The notes beneath the pieces were generated by a model. It saw nothing but the letters and a program-made list of their open reading frames with translations. It did not search any database and was not told the DNA's origin. A DNA stretch of 64,000 bases from contig JAAENN010000262.1 in assembly GCA_024224295.1 (NCBI GenBank), positions 1-64,000 of the forward strand. Direction: 5' to 3'. The first letter of the stretch is position 1. Each line of letters begins with the position of its first letter. The position numbers and the translations under genes were made by a program. This stretch comes from Shimia sp. (GTDB taxonomy: Bacteria > Pseudomonadota > Alphaproteobacteria > Rhodobacterales > Rhodobacteraceae). Of this stretch, positions 24,329 to 33,392 are shown in pieces.

Positions 24329-26646
24329 CCTGTTGCGCCTTCGGCGAGGTGCGCGAGGACTTGTTCGCGCGGCCCATCCACCACAAGGCGGCCGTTTTGC
24401 AGGATCAACGTGCGGGTAGAGAGCGCCAAGATGGGGGTGCGGTGTGTGGCGATGAGGGCGGTGCGGCCCTCGAGCCATGTCGACAGGCGGCTGACCAACG
24501 TGCGTTCCAGTGTTTGGTCGAGCGCGGCGGTGGGCTCATCCAGCAGCACGATGCTGGGATTTTGCAGCCACAGGCGGGCCCAACCGATGGATTGACGCTG
24601 GCCGATCGACAGGCCTTCGCCGCCGTCACGGATTTGCAAATCCAACCCCTGCGGGTGGTTGCGCAGGAAGGGGCCGAGGCCCGCAAAATCGAGCGCCTGC
24701 ATCAGGCGGTCATCGTCGCGTTCGAGCTGCGTCAGGTTGAGGTTATCGCGCAGGGAACCGGCAAAAAGGCGCACGTCCTGGCTGAGGTAGCCGATGTTGC
24801 GGCGGATGTCGCGTTGGTCGATCTGGCCCATGTCTGTGCCGTCAAGCAGCACGCGGCCTTTGGTGGGGCCATAAAGACCAGCCATGAGCTTCAGCAATGT
24901 GGATTTACCGGAGCCGTTGGCACCCAAAATGGTGACTCGTTGACCGGGTTTAATGACCACGCCGGGCACATCAAGGGAGGCGCCGCTGTCTTCGTCATAA
25001 GCAAAGGACAGCTCGCGCAGTTCAAACTGGCCTTCGAGTTTCTCGCGGCGCAGGTATTTGCGTTCGCCGTCTTTCTCTTGCTCAGAAAGGGCAATGGCAT
25101 CAAGGCTTTCCAGAGCGCCTTTGACGTTGGACCAGCGGGCCAGAGTGCCAGCAAATTGGGTTAGTGGTGCCAAGGTGCGCGAGGTGAGGATGCCGCAGGC
25201 AATAATAGTTCCGACGGTGAACTCGCCAGCAAACACCAGATAGGTGCCGATCACCACGGTGGCGATGTAGGTCATCTGCTGCACGCCCTGAGACCAGTAA
25301 GTCAGGGCGGAGCTGAGGCGGCGCTGTTCGGCGGAGGAATGGCTGGAGACGGCGTTGAGTTCATCCCAGAGGCGCAGCACGCGGTCTTCGCCGCGTTGGG
25401 TTTTGACGGTGTCGAGCTCGGTAATGACCTCTTGCAGCAGGCGGCCCACTTTGGCCGAAGCGCCTTGGGTTTCGCGTGACAGGTTGATCATGCGTTTTTG
25501 CAAGACATAGGCCGGGAGCACCATGAGGACGCCGCCAAACATCAGTACCCAGACGAGGTTGCCTGCGATTGAGGCCACCAGCGCGAGGAAGATGAAGATA
25601 AACGGCATGTCCGCCAGCACCGAGATGGTGGTGGAGGTGAAGAAGTCACGCACGGCGCCGAAGTCACGCATCGCGGCAAACAGGCCGGATGGGGGCAGGG
25701 GGCGGCGGTCTGAGCGCATGCCCAGCAGGCGCTTCATCAGGCGATGCTGGATAGAGAGTTCCATGCGGCGGCCTGCGGCGTCGCTCATTTTTGCGCGGGC
25801 GAGTTTGAGCAGCCCTTCGAGGCCAATGGCGAAGATTGCGCCGACGGCAAGCACCCAAAGGGTGGCCTGAGACTGGTGTGGGATGACGCGGTCGTAGACT
25901 TGCAGCGAGAAGAGGGCGACGGCGACGGCCAGTAGGTTCGCAACCAGCGAGCCCAACATGATCTCGCCCATGTGGCGGCGGTACTTGGTGAACTCGCCCC
26001 AGAACCAGTGGCCCGACATGCCGTCCGCGATCTGCGGCACGTGGCGTTCGGCCAGTTGACGCAGAGAGACTTTGGCCCGCAGGGCAGTGCCGGAGAAAAA
26101 CGGCTCGAATTCGGTGACCGGCACTTCGGCGCGGTTGTCCGCGCAGCTGTCATCATAGACGTAGAGCGTGTCTTCGTCCTGAGAGAGGACCAGAATGGCC
26201 TGACCGTTGTTCATCATCGCCACGGCAGGCCACGCGGCCGGGGTAACCTTCATCTTGTGATGAATTTTGGGCTCAACACCTGCATGGGCGAGCGCGCCAG
26301 ACAGCGCTTTGATCGAGACATCGCCCGGCGCGTTGGTCCACATGTGTTCGGCCACGTCAGTGACCGGCACGTCTACACCGTTGAGTGAGGCCAATGTGGA
26401 GATCAGCGTAGCGCGGTGTTGAATGCGGGTGGCTGTGGCCTCAACCAGATCATGGATTGCGTCAGCGGGGGCGGTTGCAGGTTTTGGTTGCGCGGGAACC
26501 GCGACGGTTTTTGGTGTGATTTGAGCCACTTGCGGGGGAGCAGGCGTTTGGGCAGGCGCGGGCGTTTGATTGGCGGGTTTGGACGACTTTACCGCAGCAA
26601 TGGAGAGCACCACAGGTGCTTTGCCTTTGGGGGTCCCGTCGCTCAA
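24325..26646 (-). CDS. type I secretion ABC permease/ATPase (LapB-like)
   Basis: A 773-residue exporter. A Pro/Ala-rich stretch (25-65) precedes a C39-peptidase-like domain at about 70-190 that lacks the catalytic cysteine, as in LapB/RTX exporters. A six-helix membrane domain (about 215-500) and an ATPase follow, with Walker A GANGSGKST, signature LSIGQ and Walker B IVLLDE. Its ATG overlaps the TolC gene by four bases and its stop overlaps hlyD. The likely cargo is the adhesin encoded first in the operon; other RTX proteins such as that at 6.8-10.5 kb could also use it. Confidence 0.93.
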   Translation of the reverse strand: MSDGTPKGKAPVVLSIAAVKSSKPANQTPAPAQTPAPPQVAQITPKTVAVPAQPKPATAPADAIHDLVEATATRIQHRATLISTLASLNGVDVPVTDVAEHMWTNAPGDVSIKALSGALAHAGVEPKIHHKMKVTPAAWPAVAMMNNGQAILVLSQDEDTLYVYDDSCADNRAEVPVTEFEPFFSGTALRAKVSLRQLAERHVPQIADGMSGHWFWGEFTKYRRHMGEIMLGSLVANLLAVAVALFSLQVYDRVIPHQSQATLWVLAVGAIFAIGLEGLLKLARAKMSDAAGRRMELSIQHRLMKRLLGMRSDRRPLPPSGLFAAMRDFGAVRDFFTSTTISVLADMPFIFIFLALVASIAGNLVWVLMFGGVLMVLPAYVLQKRMINLSRETQGASAKVGRLLQEVITELDTVKTQRGEDRVLRLWDELNAVSSHSSAEQRRLSSALTYWSQGVQQMTYIATVVIGTYLVFAGEFTVGTIIACGILTSRTLAPLTQFAGTLARWSNVKGALESLDAIALSEQEKDGERKYLRREKLEGQFELRELSFAYDEDSGASLDVPGVVIKPGQRVTILGANGSGKSTLLKLMAGLYGPTKGRVLLDGTDMGQIDQRDIRRNIGYLSQDVRLFAGSLRDNLNLTQLERDDDRLMQALDFAGLGPFLRNHPQGLDLQIRDGGEGLSIGQRQSIGWARLWLQNPSIVLLDEPTAALDQTLERTLVSRLSTWLEGRTALIATHRTPILALSTRTLILQNGRLVVDGPREQVLAHLAEGATG

Positions 26647-27998
26647 ATCGCGTCTCCGTCTGCCAGTAGGCCCAGATCGCGGGCGAGTTCCAGTTGCGCC
26701 AGCAGCTTGTCGTATTTGGCGTCGACGCCGTCAAGGGAACGCAGCACGGATTGTTCGTAAACATCGACCACTTCGAGCACAGAGCGTTGTCCGGCGCGGA
26801 ACTGCGCCTCAAACAGCTTGTAGGTGTCGCGGCCTTCGCGAGCGAGTTGGTTGGCTTCACGTTCCTGCCGTTCCAGACTCTGGATGTTGCTTTCCAGGCG
26901 TTTGCGGTCACGTGCGCCATCTTCGCGGGCTTCGTCCACCTGACGGGCGGCGATGTCTTTGGAGGCCTCAATAGCTTTCAGGCGGTCGCCGGTGCCAAGG
27001 CCCAGGCCAACGTCATTGGAGATGTTCAGACCCGCGCTGTTGCCTTTGTTGGTGGTGCGGGCCGACGCCTTAAGACCGGGCAATTGCGCGGCGCGTTCCA
27101 CAGTAGCCTGCGCGACAGAGCGTTCGGCTTCGGCGCGGGCGCGCAGCACGTCCAGAGGTTCGACCGCCGGATAAGACTGCACGGAGAGGGAGGACACAGG
27201 TTTCAGCGTGAAAGCCGTGCCGGTCATGGCTTTGAGTTCGGCCAGCGCGGTGCCTGCGCTTTCAGAGGCGGTTTCGCTTTTGGTTTCCAACGTCTGGATC
27301 TTAGTGCGGACCATGCGAAGGTCGCCCTTGTTGGAGACACCGCCATCGACACGGCCCTTAACGATACGCTCAAAGTGATGCAGTTGGGCGAGGCCTTTGT
27401 TGCCGACGTGTGCTTTCTCTTGGCCGCGTAAGCCTTTGATATAGAGCGCTAAAGCGATATAGCTGCGTTCGTTCAGATCTTCAGAAAGGGTGACTGCGGC
27501 GACCTCGACATCGGCCGCGGCATATTCCCGTTCGGCTTTTTTGCGGCCATGATCAAACAGAACTTGTTCAAACACCAGGCCGGCGATCACGTCGCTGAGC
27601 GTATTAAGGGAGATTTCCGGGCTAAGTGTAGGAAGCCAGTTTTTGTTTTCGGCCTGTGCCCGCAGTTTGGCGGTTTGCAGTTGCGCCTCCGCAGAGCGGC
27701 GTGAGGATGTCAAAGCCACGTCGGCCACGTTCCCCATTGTGCTGTCGGTTGGAATGACCGAACGGCGGGCCAGAAGTGTGGTGAGGATTTCGCTTTGGGT
27801 TTTTGCGTCCGCGTCCTGCTCAAAGCTGGTGCGTTTGCTCACTTCAGCGGCAGGCTCGGCCCCTTCGGGTTTGGCCTTCAGCAGACCCAGAGGCTTGCTT
27901 ATGTCTGGCAGGTGCTCGCTCATATTGGCCATGCAGCCGCTCAGGAGCGTGGCGCCCAAAAGTAAAGGCAGGCTGGATGTCAGTGAGCGGCGGGACAT
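26643..27998 (-). CDS. TolC family outer-membrane channel lipoprotein
   Basis: A 451-residue outer-membrane efflux protein. It begins with a lipoprotein signal, LLGATLLSGC, giving Cys22. The rest is long alpha-helical coiled-coil sequence with internal duplication (compare SRRSAEAQLQTAKLRAQAENKNWLPTLS near 100 with AEAERSVAQATVERAAQLPGLKASA near 300), the TolC pattern. It begins 66 bases after the adhesin stop, past a strong hairpin, and overlaps the ABC gene by four bases. It supplies the outer-membrane duct of the type I system. Confidence 0.9.
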   Translation of the reverse strand: MSRRSLTSSLPLLLGATLLSGCMANMSEHLPDISKPLGLLKAKPEGAEPAAEVSKRTSFEQDADAKTQSEILTTLLARRSVIPTDSTMGNVADVALTSSRRSAEAQLQTAKLRAQAENKNWLPTLSPEISLNTLSDVIAGLVFEQVLFDHGRKKAEREYAAADVEVAAVTLSEDLNERSYIALALYIKGLRGQEKAHVGNKGLAQLHHFERIVKGRVDGGVSNKGDLRMVRTKIQTLETKSETASESAGTALAELKAMTGTAFTLKPVSSLSVQSYPAVEPLDVLRARAEAERSVAQATVERAAQLPGLKASARTTNKGNSAGLNISNDVGLGLGTGDRLKAIEASKDIAARQVDEAREDGARDRKRLESNIQSLERQEREANQLAREGRDTYKLFEAQFRAGQRSVLEVVDVYEQSVLRSLDGVDAKYDKLLAQLELARDLGLLADGDAI

Positions 27999-28033
27999 AG
28001 TGGCAGCGGTAATCCGGAGCTAGAAAGGTGCAA

Positions 28034-28054
28034 GGGGCGGCCTGTGGCCGCCCC
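28034..28054 (-). terminator. hairpin between adhesin and secretion genes
   Basis: GGGGCGGCC (28034-28042) and GGCCGCCCC (28046-28054) form a perfect nine-bp stem with a three-base loop, ten bases beyond the adhesin stop. The following minus-strand bases are only weakly U-rich, so read-through into the TolC, ABC and HlyD genes is expected. Confidence 0.65.
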
Positions 28055-28063
28055 AAACGATCA

Positions 28064-31000
28064 TCAGATGATGACGTTGATGTCTTGGTCAACGATCAGG
28101 GTCACGCCGTCATTGCCGACGGTGTAGACGTCGTAGGACTCGCCCTCGATGTCTACGGTCTGGTTGGTCTTGGTCGCATCTGAAACCGTGATCTGATCAT
28201 CCGCGCCACCATGGATCGTGAGCGTGTCAGAGGTGTCTGACATGTCTTTGATCTGTGCTTCGGTCAGGGTCAGATTTGCGTCAGAGGCATAGTCCAGCTC
28301 GATGCCTTCGATGTTGAAGTTGCCGGCCGCGGCGTGTCCGATGGATCCGGCGTTGCCAACGTTGTCATCCAGTACCAGTAGCGTGTCGGACTGGTTGCCG
28401 GCGTTGTCGGTCGACGCGATCACCAGGTGGGTGCCGTCTGAGGCTTCTGGATTGAGCACGAAGAGCGATTGGTCGCCGCCAAGAGGAACCTCAGTAGTGG
28501 CCAGCTCCGACGTGGTACCGTTTTGATGTAGCGCGTGGATTTCATAGTCTTGCGCTTCGGTGTTGAGCGACACAGAGGTGACATCGTCATCTGCGAAAGT
28601 GACCGATTGCACCACAGGGTTCGTGATTTCGGTGTCGACTTGGAAGTCTGCGGATGCTGTCGCGGTGTTGCCTGCTGCGTCCGTCACCGAAAGGGTGGCG
28701 TTTGCAGTATAGGTGCCCTCAGCCAATGCGCCATTTTCGTAAGTGACAAACCAGTTCCCAGATGCGTCAGACGTGGTGCTGCGCACCACACCATCCACGG
28801 TGACAACCACTGCGGAGTTTGGCTCCGTTGTGCCTTCCAAAACCACACCGCCTTGCATCTGTGCGGCGTTCACCGGTGCGGCAAAGACGCCTGCGGACAA
28901 GTCCACGTTGATGGAGGTGGACGTGTCGACACGAACCGTCGATGTTGCTGTGGCGGTGTTGCCCGCGGTGTCCGTTGCTGTGACAGTCACTGGCGCGTCG
29001 TATTCGCCCTGCGGAATGTCAGCTGCGGTAAAGTTGGCAACCCAGGTGCCGTTCGCCGCGGCTGTGACCGTGCGGGAGGCACCTGCGATTTGGACAACCA
29101 AAGTGCTGCCTGCATCCGCGGTGCCGGTAAGGCTTAGGCCGCCGGCAACCTCAGCGGCGTTGGCGATGTTGTCGCCACCCGCCTGATTGGCATCAATCGC
29201 GGCAGACAGCTCTGTGTCCACCGAGACTGTGGAGGTGGTGGTCGCGGTGTTGCCTGCGGTATCGGTTGCGGTGATTGAGACCGTGCTGTCGTAGGTGCCC
29301 TGCGGAATGTCTGCCGCGGTAAATGTGGCAGCCCAGGTTCCGTTGGCAGCAGCAGTGACGGTGTGTGTCACGCCTTCCATCGTTACCGAGACTGAGGCGC
29401 CGGGTTCTGCGGTGCCGGTCAGCGTAAAGCCACCGGTGACCTCAGTTGCGTTGGCAGTGTTGTCGCCGCCAAGTTGGGAAGCATCAAACCCTACAGACGT
29501 TTCAGTGTCCACGCGGAAGCTGTCAGATGTGGTGGTGACATTGCCAGCCAGATCGGTTGCAGTAACTGACACGGTGGAGTCATAGGTCCCCTGTGGGATT
29601 TCCCCAGCGGCAAAAGTGGCCGACCAAGTGCCATCGCCTGCGGCGGTCACAGTGTGGGTGACGCCCTCAACGGTGACGGCCACAGAGGAGCCCGCTTCGG
29701 CTGTGCCGGTTAAGTTCAGGCTTGCAGCCGCCTCGGCGGCGTTCACGATGTCATCGCCTGCAATCGGGGCCGTGATGGTCGCGAGACCGTCGGTGTCGAT
29801 TTGTACAGCGAAGGTTTCCGTGTGGCTGTTTCCGGCCAGATCGGTCGCGGTGATAGACACAGTGCTATCGTAGGTGCCGGTGCCGATGGCGGAAGCATCA
29901 AAGGCTGAAGACCAAGTGCCGTCGCCTGCCACGGTGACAGTCTGAGTCACGCCTTCGAATTGGATTGAAAGCGATGATCCAGGCTCACCGGTGCCAGAAA
30001 GTACAACGCCATCAGCCGCTTCCGCGGCGTTGATGATGTTGTCGCCTTCTACTGTACCCATGGCGACACCAGGGGCAATTGTGTCAACCTGCAGAGTGTC
30101 GGTCACGGTGGTGACGTTGCCACGTGTGTCCGTGGAGGTGATGGTAATGTCGGTTGTATATTCGCCGGTGGCTAAGGCTGTGGAATCAAAGGTCACGGAC
30201 CATGTGCCATCGTCGAGAACGGTGGTGGTTTGTGTTGTGCCGTCAATTTCCACTGTCAAAGATGCACCCGCTTCGCCGGTGCCGCTGATGACGTGGCCAG
30301 TGGTGTGCTCTTCTTCGTTAACTATGTCACCGGTGGAAACCGTGCCATCCATTACAGATACATCAGGAGGTGTCGTGTCGATGTCCACTGACGGGCCGTC
30401 TAGGTCATGCACGACGCCTGCCGGAGATTCTACAGTTACGGCAACATCATAGGCACCGTCATCGGGTAGGCCGGCCGGATCAAACACGACCTCATAGGTT
30501 CCGTCATCCCCGATCACACCTGTGCCGGTTTCGTCGCCGATTGTCACGGTGACGGTAGAGCCAGGCTCGCCGGTACCAGTGATTGTTACGCTGTCGTCGC
30601 CAGTGCCGCCAACTTCGCGCGGCACATCCGCATCATCAACCGTGGGGATGGCTTCTCCACCGCCGCCACCGCCGCCACCAATGCCGGTGGCCACAACCGC
30701 CGCACCGCCTGCGCCGAGCAAACGAGGGACCAAACCTGCCAGCGGCGCCGCCAGAGGGGCAACCACAGGCTCCACGCGCTCCAGGTCCAGAAACGTGAGT
30801 TGGTCGTATTCGCTCCATTTATCGGTCATGGAGACAGTGTCATACTGCGCAAAATACTGATCGTTGATTGGGTCTCCAAGCTCCACCATCTGCACCTGAC
30901 CATCTTTGGACAGAAGCAACTCGCGCTCATCGTCGGTGAAGTAATTTTCGAGGGTGATGGTCTCGCCATTCACCAGATGGATCACCAGGTCACCGCCGTC

Positions 31001-31150
31001 ATTCACATAACCAGCCACTTCCGCAGGGGTCAGGTTTAAGGAGATGTGCGAAGCATGCTGTGAGCTGATGGTGCCATTGGCGGCTTCAGTTGTTTGGCCG
31101 CGTACAACAACTCCGTCCGTACCGCGGACGGCATAACTATAACTACTCAT
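28064..31150 (-). CDS. large surface adhesin with Ig-like repeats (BapA/LapA type)
   Basis: A 1028-residue protein. Residues 1-130 match the BapA-type prefix (VRGTDGVVVRGQT, then a strand-rich domain ending in LTFLDLERVEP). A Leu/Ala segment and an eight-glycine hinge (about 132-165) follow. Seven tandem Ig-like domains of about 95 residues occupy roughly 180-870, each with GTGEPGS or GTAEAGS, DGTW and TATDxAGN motifs. A further partial repeat and a C-terminal beta-rich domain (from about 930, LTEAQIKDMSDTSDTL) complete it. No classical signal peptide is present; export would use the adjacent type I system via the C-terminus. It is much shorter than LapA. Confidence 0.88.
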   Translation of the reverse strand: MSSYSYAVRGTDGVVVRGQTTEAANGTISSQHASHISLNLTPAEVAGYVNDGGDLVIHLVNGETITLENYFTDDERELLLSKDGQVQMVELGDPINDQYFAQYDTVSMTDKWSEYDQLTFLDLERVEPVVAPLAAPLAGLVPRLLGAGGAAVVATGIGGGGGGGGEAIPTVDDADVPREVGGTGDDSVTITGTGEPGSTVTVTIGDETGTGVIGDDGTYEVVFDPAGLPDDGAYDVAVTVESPAGVVHDLDGPSVDIDTTPPDVSVMDGTVSTGDIVNEEEHTTGHVISGTGEAGASLTVEIDGTTQTTTVLDDGTWSVTFDSTALATGEYTTDITITSTDTRGNVTTVTDTLQVDTIAPGVAMGTVEGDNIINAAEAADGVVLSGTGEPGSSLSIQFEGVTQTVTVAGDGTWSSAFDASAIGTGTYDSTVSITATDLAGNSHTETFAVQIDTDGLATITAPIAGDDIVNAAEAAASLNLTGTAEAGSSVAVTVEGVTHTVTAAGDGTWSATFAAGEIPQGTYDSTVSVTATDLAGNVTTTSDSFRVDTETSVGFDASQLGGDNTANATEVTGGFTLTGTAEPGASVSVTMEGVTHTVTAAANGTWAATFTAADIPQGTYDSTVSITATDTAGNTATTTSTVSVDTELSAAIDANQAGGDNIANAAEVAGGLSLTGTADAGSTLVVQIAGASRTVTAAANGTWVANFTAADIPQGEYDAPVTVTATDTAGNTATATSTVRVDTSTSINVDLSAGVFAAPVNAAQMQGGVVLEGTTEPNSAVVVTVDGVVRSTTSDASGNWFVTYENGALAEGTYTANATLSVTDAAGNTATASADFQVDTEITNPVVQSVTFADDDVTSVSLNTEAQDYEIHALHQNGTTSELATTEVPLGGDQSLFVLNPEASDGTHLVIASTDNAGNQSDTLLVLDDNVGNAGSIGHAAAGNFNIEGIELDYASDANLTLTEAQIKDMSDTSDTLTIHGGADDQITVSDATKTNQTVDIEGESYDVYTVGNDGVTLIVDQDINVII

Positions 31151-31203
31151 GAATATTACCGCTCTAGGTTGTTCAGGCTTATGCCCTTGTTTAGTTTGAA
31201 ACT

Positions 31204-31232
31204 ACTATAGGTGTGACGGGTGCGTAAGCCAA
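31204..31232 (-). promoter_or_regulatory. probable promoter of the adhesin operon
   Basis: On the minus strand TTGGCT (complement of 31227-31232) is followed after 17 bases by TATAGT (complement of 31204-31209), giving a leader of about 48 bases before the adhesin ATG. Confidence 0.5.
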
Positions 31233-31969
31233 TCACTTTTTTGCCACATTTTGTTAAAACTAAGGGGTTTCGTAGTTTTTTGACAACGGTTTGGTTGGAG
31301 CTTGTCTAAGCCCCAATGATGCTTTGGCAAAAAGCGGAGTGGCTCGTTGTTTACGCAAGCTTTGGTGTTTCTCGAACGCGCAGGTTGCACAAATTGTGGT
31401 TGAATTGTGGCGGTGTGACTGGAGGCGATGTCCGCCCCTTTTTGGGGAATTCTAACAACTCAGGGTAGATTTGTGCGGTCCGAATAAGGTGGGTTTGGAA
31501 TGCTTTTGGGAGGTCTTCGCAATTGAAGGTGTCGGCGGTTTTGTTTCCGCTGTGGAGAGTTACGAATTGTTGGCGGAAAATAGCCAATTGACGAGCTGCG
31601 ACAAAATCGGGTGAACCTCTTGAAATCTAAGTTTCTGAATAAAATAAGAAAAACCCGAAAATGGCGGCACGTGGTGAACAAAGTGCCGCGGCTGAACTTG
31701 CGACAATCTTTGACTGTCGGCTTATCACGCAAAAAAGCGCTTATTCTCGGCCAAAATCAGCCGGTTGGCGGGTTTGTCATTTGGATGTGAGCGGCATAGA
31801 CGCCAAGGGGTCTTTGATCGTTTTTCTGTGTCGGGATGGCGCAAAAGGGAATTGAAAGCCTGTCAAAAGCGATCTGAGACACGTGAGTGGATATCAAAGT
31901 TCGGGTTGGTCGTTCGACCTAACGTTGATGCAATCAATCCCCAAGCAATGGGGAAAATGGAGTAAGGCT
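31233..31969. other. long AT-rich divergent intergenic region
   Basis: About 740 bases without a supported gene between the leftward adhesin promoter and the rightward porin. Short open frames are present on both strands but lack ribosome sites and family resemblance. A small hairpin (GCGGCAC 31664-31670 with GTGCCGC 31683-31689) is visible. The porin's GGAG ribosome site is at 31959-31962. A long regulatory region or a small RNA is possible. Confidence 0.4.
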
Positions 31970-33088
31970 ATGATTGGATTGAAACAATCTGTTTTGGTTG
32001 CCCCTGCGGCCCTGGTCGTGGGCAGTGTTGCCATGACGTCCACAGCTGCGGCTGAGGACGGGTTTCGGTTTTATGGTTTTTTGAACGGAGCTGTGACCAG
32101 TGTGGATGATGGTGTGCAGAGTCGCAATGAGTTCAGCGACAACAGCAACGCACCAAGCCGGATCGGCGCATGGTATGAAATGGGTACCGCAAGCGGCACT
32201 CTGAAGTTCAATTTCGAGACTGCCTTGGGTTTGCGCGGTACGTCCAGCCTGAGCGCAACATCAAGTGATGACTTCTTTGATTGGGACAAGACGGATCTGC
32301 GGAAATTTGAAGCGATCTACGAAACCGAGCGTTTTGGTACCGTTTACCTCGGTCAGGGCTCGATGGCGTCTGATGGGATTTCCGGTGGTACGGATATGTC
32401 AGGTACGGATTTGAGCGGGACGGTGGCGATTGCCGATACCGCGGGTGGATTTGCATTCCAGCCCACCGGTGGCGGCGCGGCGGGTCCAACAATTGGTGAC
32501 GTGTTCAAAGACTTCGACGGAAGCCGCAAGGGCCGAGTGCGGTACGATACGCCAAGCTTTGGCGGTTTTGTCGTGTCGGCTTCTGCCGGGACTGAGATCC
32601 TGAAGGACAATGACGACACCAATTTCTATGACGTGGCGTTGCGGTACGGCAATGATTTTGGCGACACCGCCTTCAAGGCGACGCTGGCCTATGCGCAGAC
32701 CGATGGGGCCTCAGATGACTCCAAGTCAGTTTTGGGGTCGGTTGGCGCGTTGCACAATCCGACTGGGATCAGCGGAACGTTGACGGTCGGGCAAAGTGAT
32801 CGAGATAGCGGTCTGAAAAGTGATTACGTCTACGCAAAGGTTGGGTTGCAGCGCGATTGGTTCGCGATGGGACGTACGCATTTGTCGGTTGATGCCTATC
32901 GCGGTAATGACATGTTTGATGCCGCTGGTGATAAATCCGTCGCTTATGGTTTCGAGGCCGTGCAGAAGATCGACAATGCCAATGTGGATTTGTTCTTCAG
33001 CTACCACCAACATGGGTATGATGTGAACACCGGCACCACCTATAACGATGTGGATGCCTATATGCTTGGTGCGCGCTGGAGTTTCTAA
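31970..33088 (+). CDS. porin-like outer-membrane beta-barrel protein (copy 1)
   Basis: A 372-residue exported protein. The signal peptide ends near TAAAEDG (residue 27-28), and mature sequence begins FRFYGFLNGAV. It shows alternating amphipathic strands throughout and ends in ARWSF, the C-terminal aromatic residue required for outer-membrane assembly. I chose the ATG at 31970 (MIGLKQS) with GGAG eight bases upstream rather than the upstream frame. It is paralogous to the next gene, sharing NNSNAPSR-like, FKFNFETALGLRGxSSLS and GRxRYDxPxFG segments. Solute specificity is unknown. A strong terminator follows. Confidence 0.82.
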   Translation: MIGLKQSVLVAPAALVVGSVAMTSTAAAEDGFRFYGFLNGAVTSVDDGVQSRNEFSDNSNAPSRIGAWYEMGTASGTLKFNFETALGLRGTSSLSATSSDDFFDWDKTDLRKFEAIYETERFGTVYLGQGSMASDGISGGTDMSGTDLSGTVAIADTAGGFAFQPTGGGAAGPTIGDVFKDFDGSRKGRVRYDTPSFGGFVVSASAGTEILKDNDDTNFYDVALRYGNDFGDTAFKATLAYAQTDGASDDSKSVLGSVGALHNPTGISGTLTVGQSDRDSGLKSDYVYAKVGLQRDWFAMGRTHLSVDAYRGNDMFDAAGDKSVAYGFEAVQKIDNANVDLFFSYHQHGYDVNTGTTYNDVDAYMLGARWSF

Positions 33089-33113
33089 GCGCACACACTA
33101 GAATTTGTTACAG

Positions 33114-33142
33114 AAGGGCGGCCGATTGAGCCGCCCTTTTTT
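33114..33142 (+). terminator. rho-independent terminator of porin copy 1
   Basis: AAGGGCGGC (33114-33122) pairs with GCCGCCCTT (33130-33138), and T residues continue to 33142. Confidence 0.88.
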
Positions 33143-33392
33143 GTGTGGTGCGTTTGTTGGTCAGGGCAAGGGTGATGTTGCGATACCCAAAAACGTGGTA
33201 GGGTATAGACATGGCTGGCGGATCTGGTGTTACAGGTCGTAAAGCGTCGGTCACTGATTTGAATTTTTGCGGTATTGCGCCGCTCGTATGCGCTGAATTT
33301 GATGGCGACAAAGTTGAAGCAAATTCTCCTGCGCGGATGACTATTGTAGATTTTATTTCGGCGGCTGTGCTGCCGGTTTGGGAGGCATTGTG
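33143..33392 (+). other. inter-porin region with a doubtful 60-codon frame
   Basis: A frame at 33211-33393 starts with ATG and ends in a TGA that overlaps the porin ATG by one base (TGATG), which would permit coupling. It encodes 60 residues unlike anything I know, has no good ribosome site, and could equally be leader DNA. A TATAGA box lies at 33204-33209, just before it. I do not annotate it as a gene. Confidence 0.3.

Noticed and set aside
28600-30400. Long periodic DNA similarity
   Set aside because: Explained by seven tandem Ig-like domains of the adhesin, not by a mobile element.
28064-31150. LapG-type cleavage site in the adhesin N-terminus
   Set aside because: Only GGAAVV and LAAP occur; neither fits the TAAG-like consensus, and no LapG/LapD gene is in the window.
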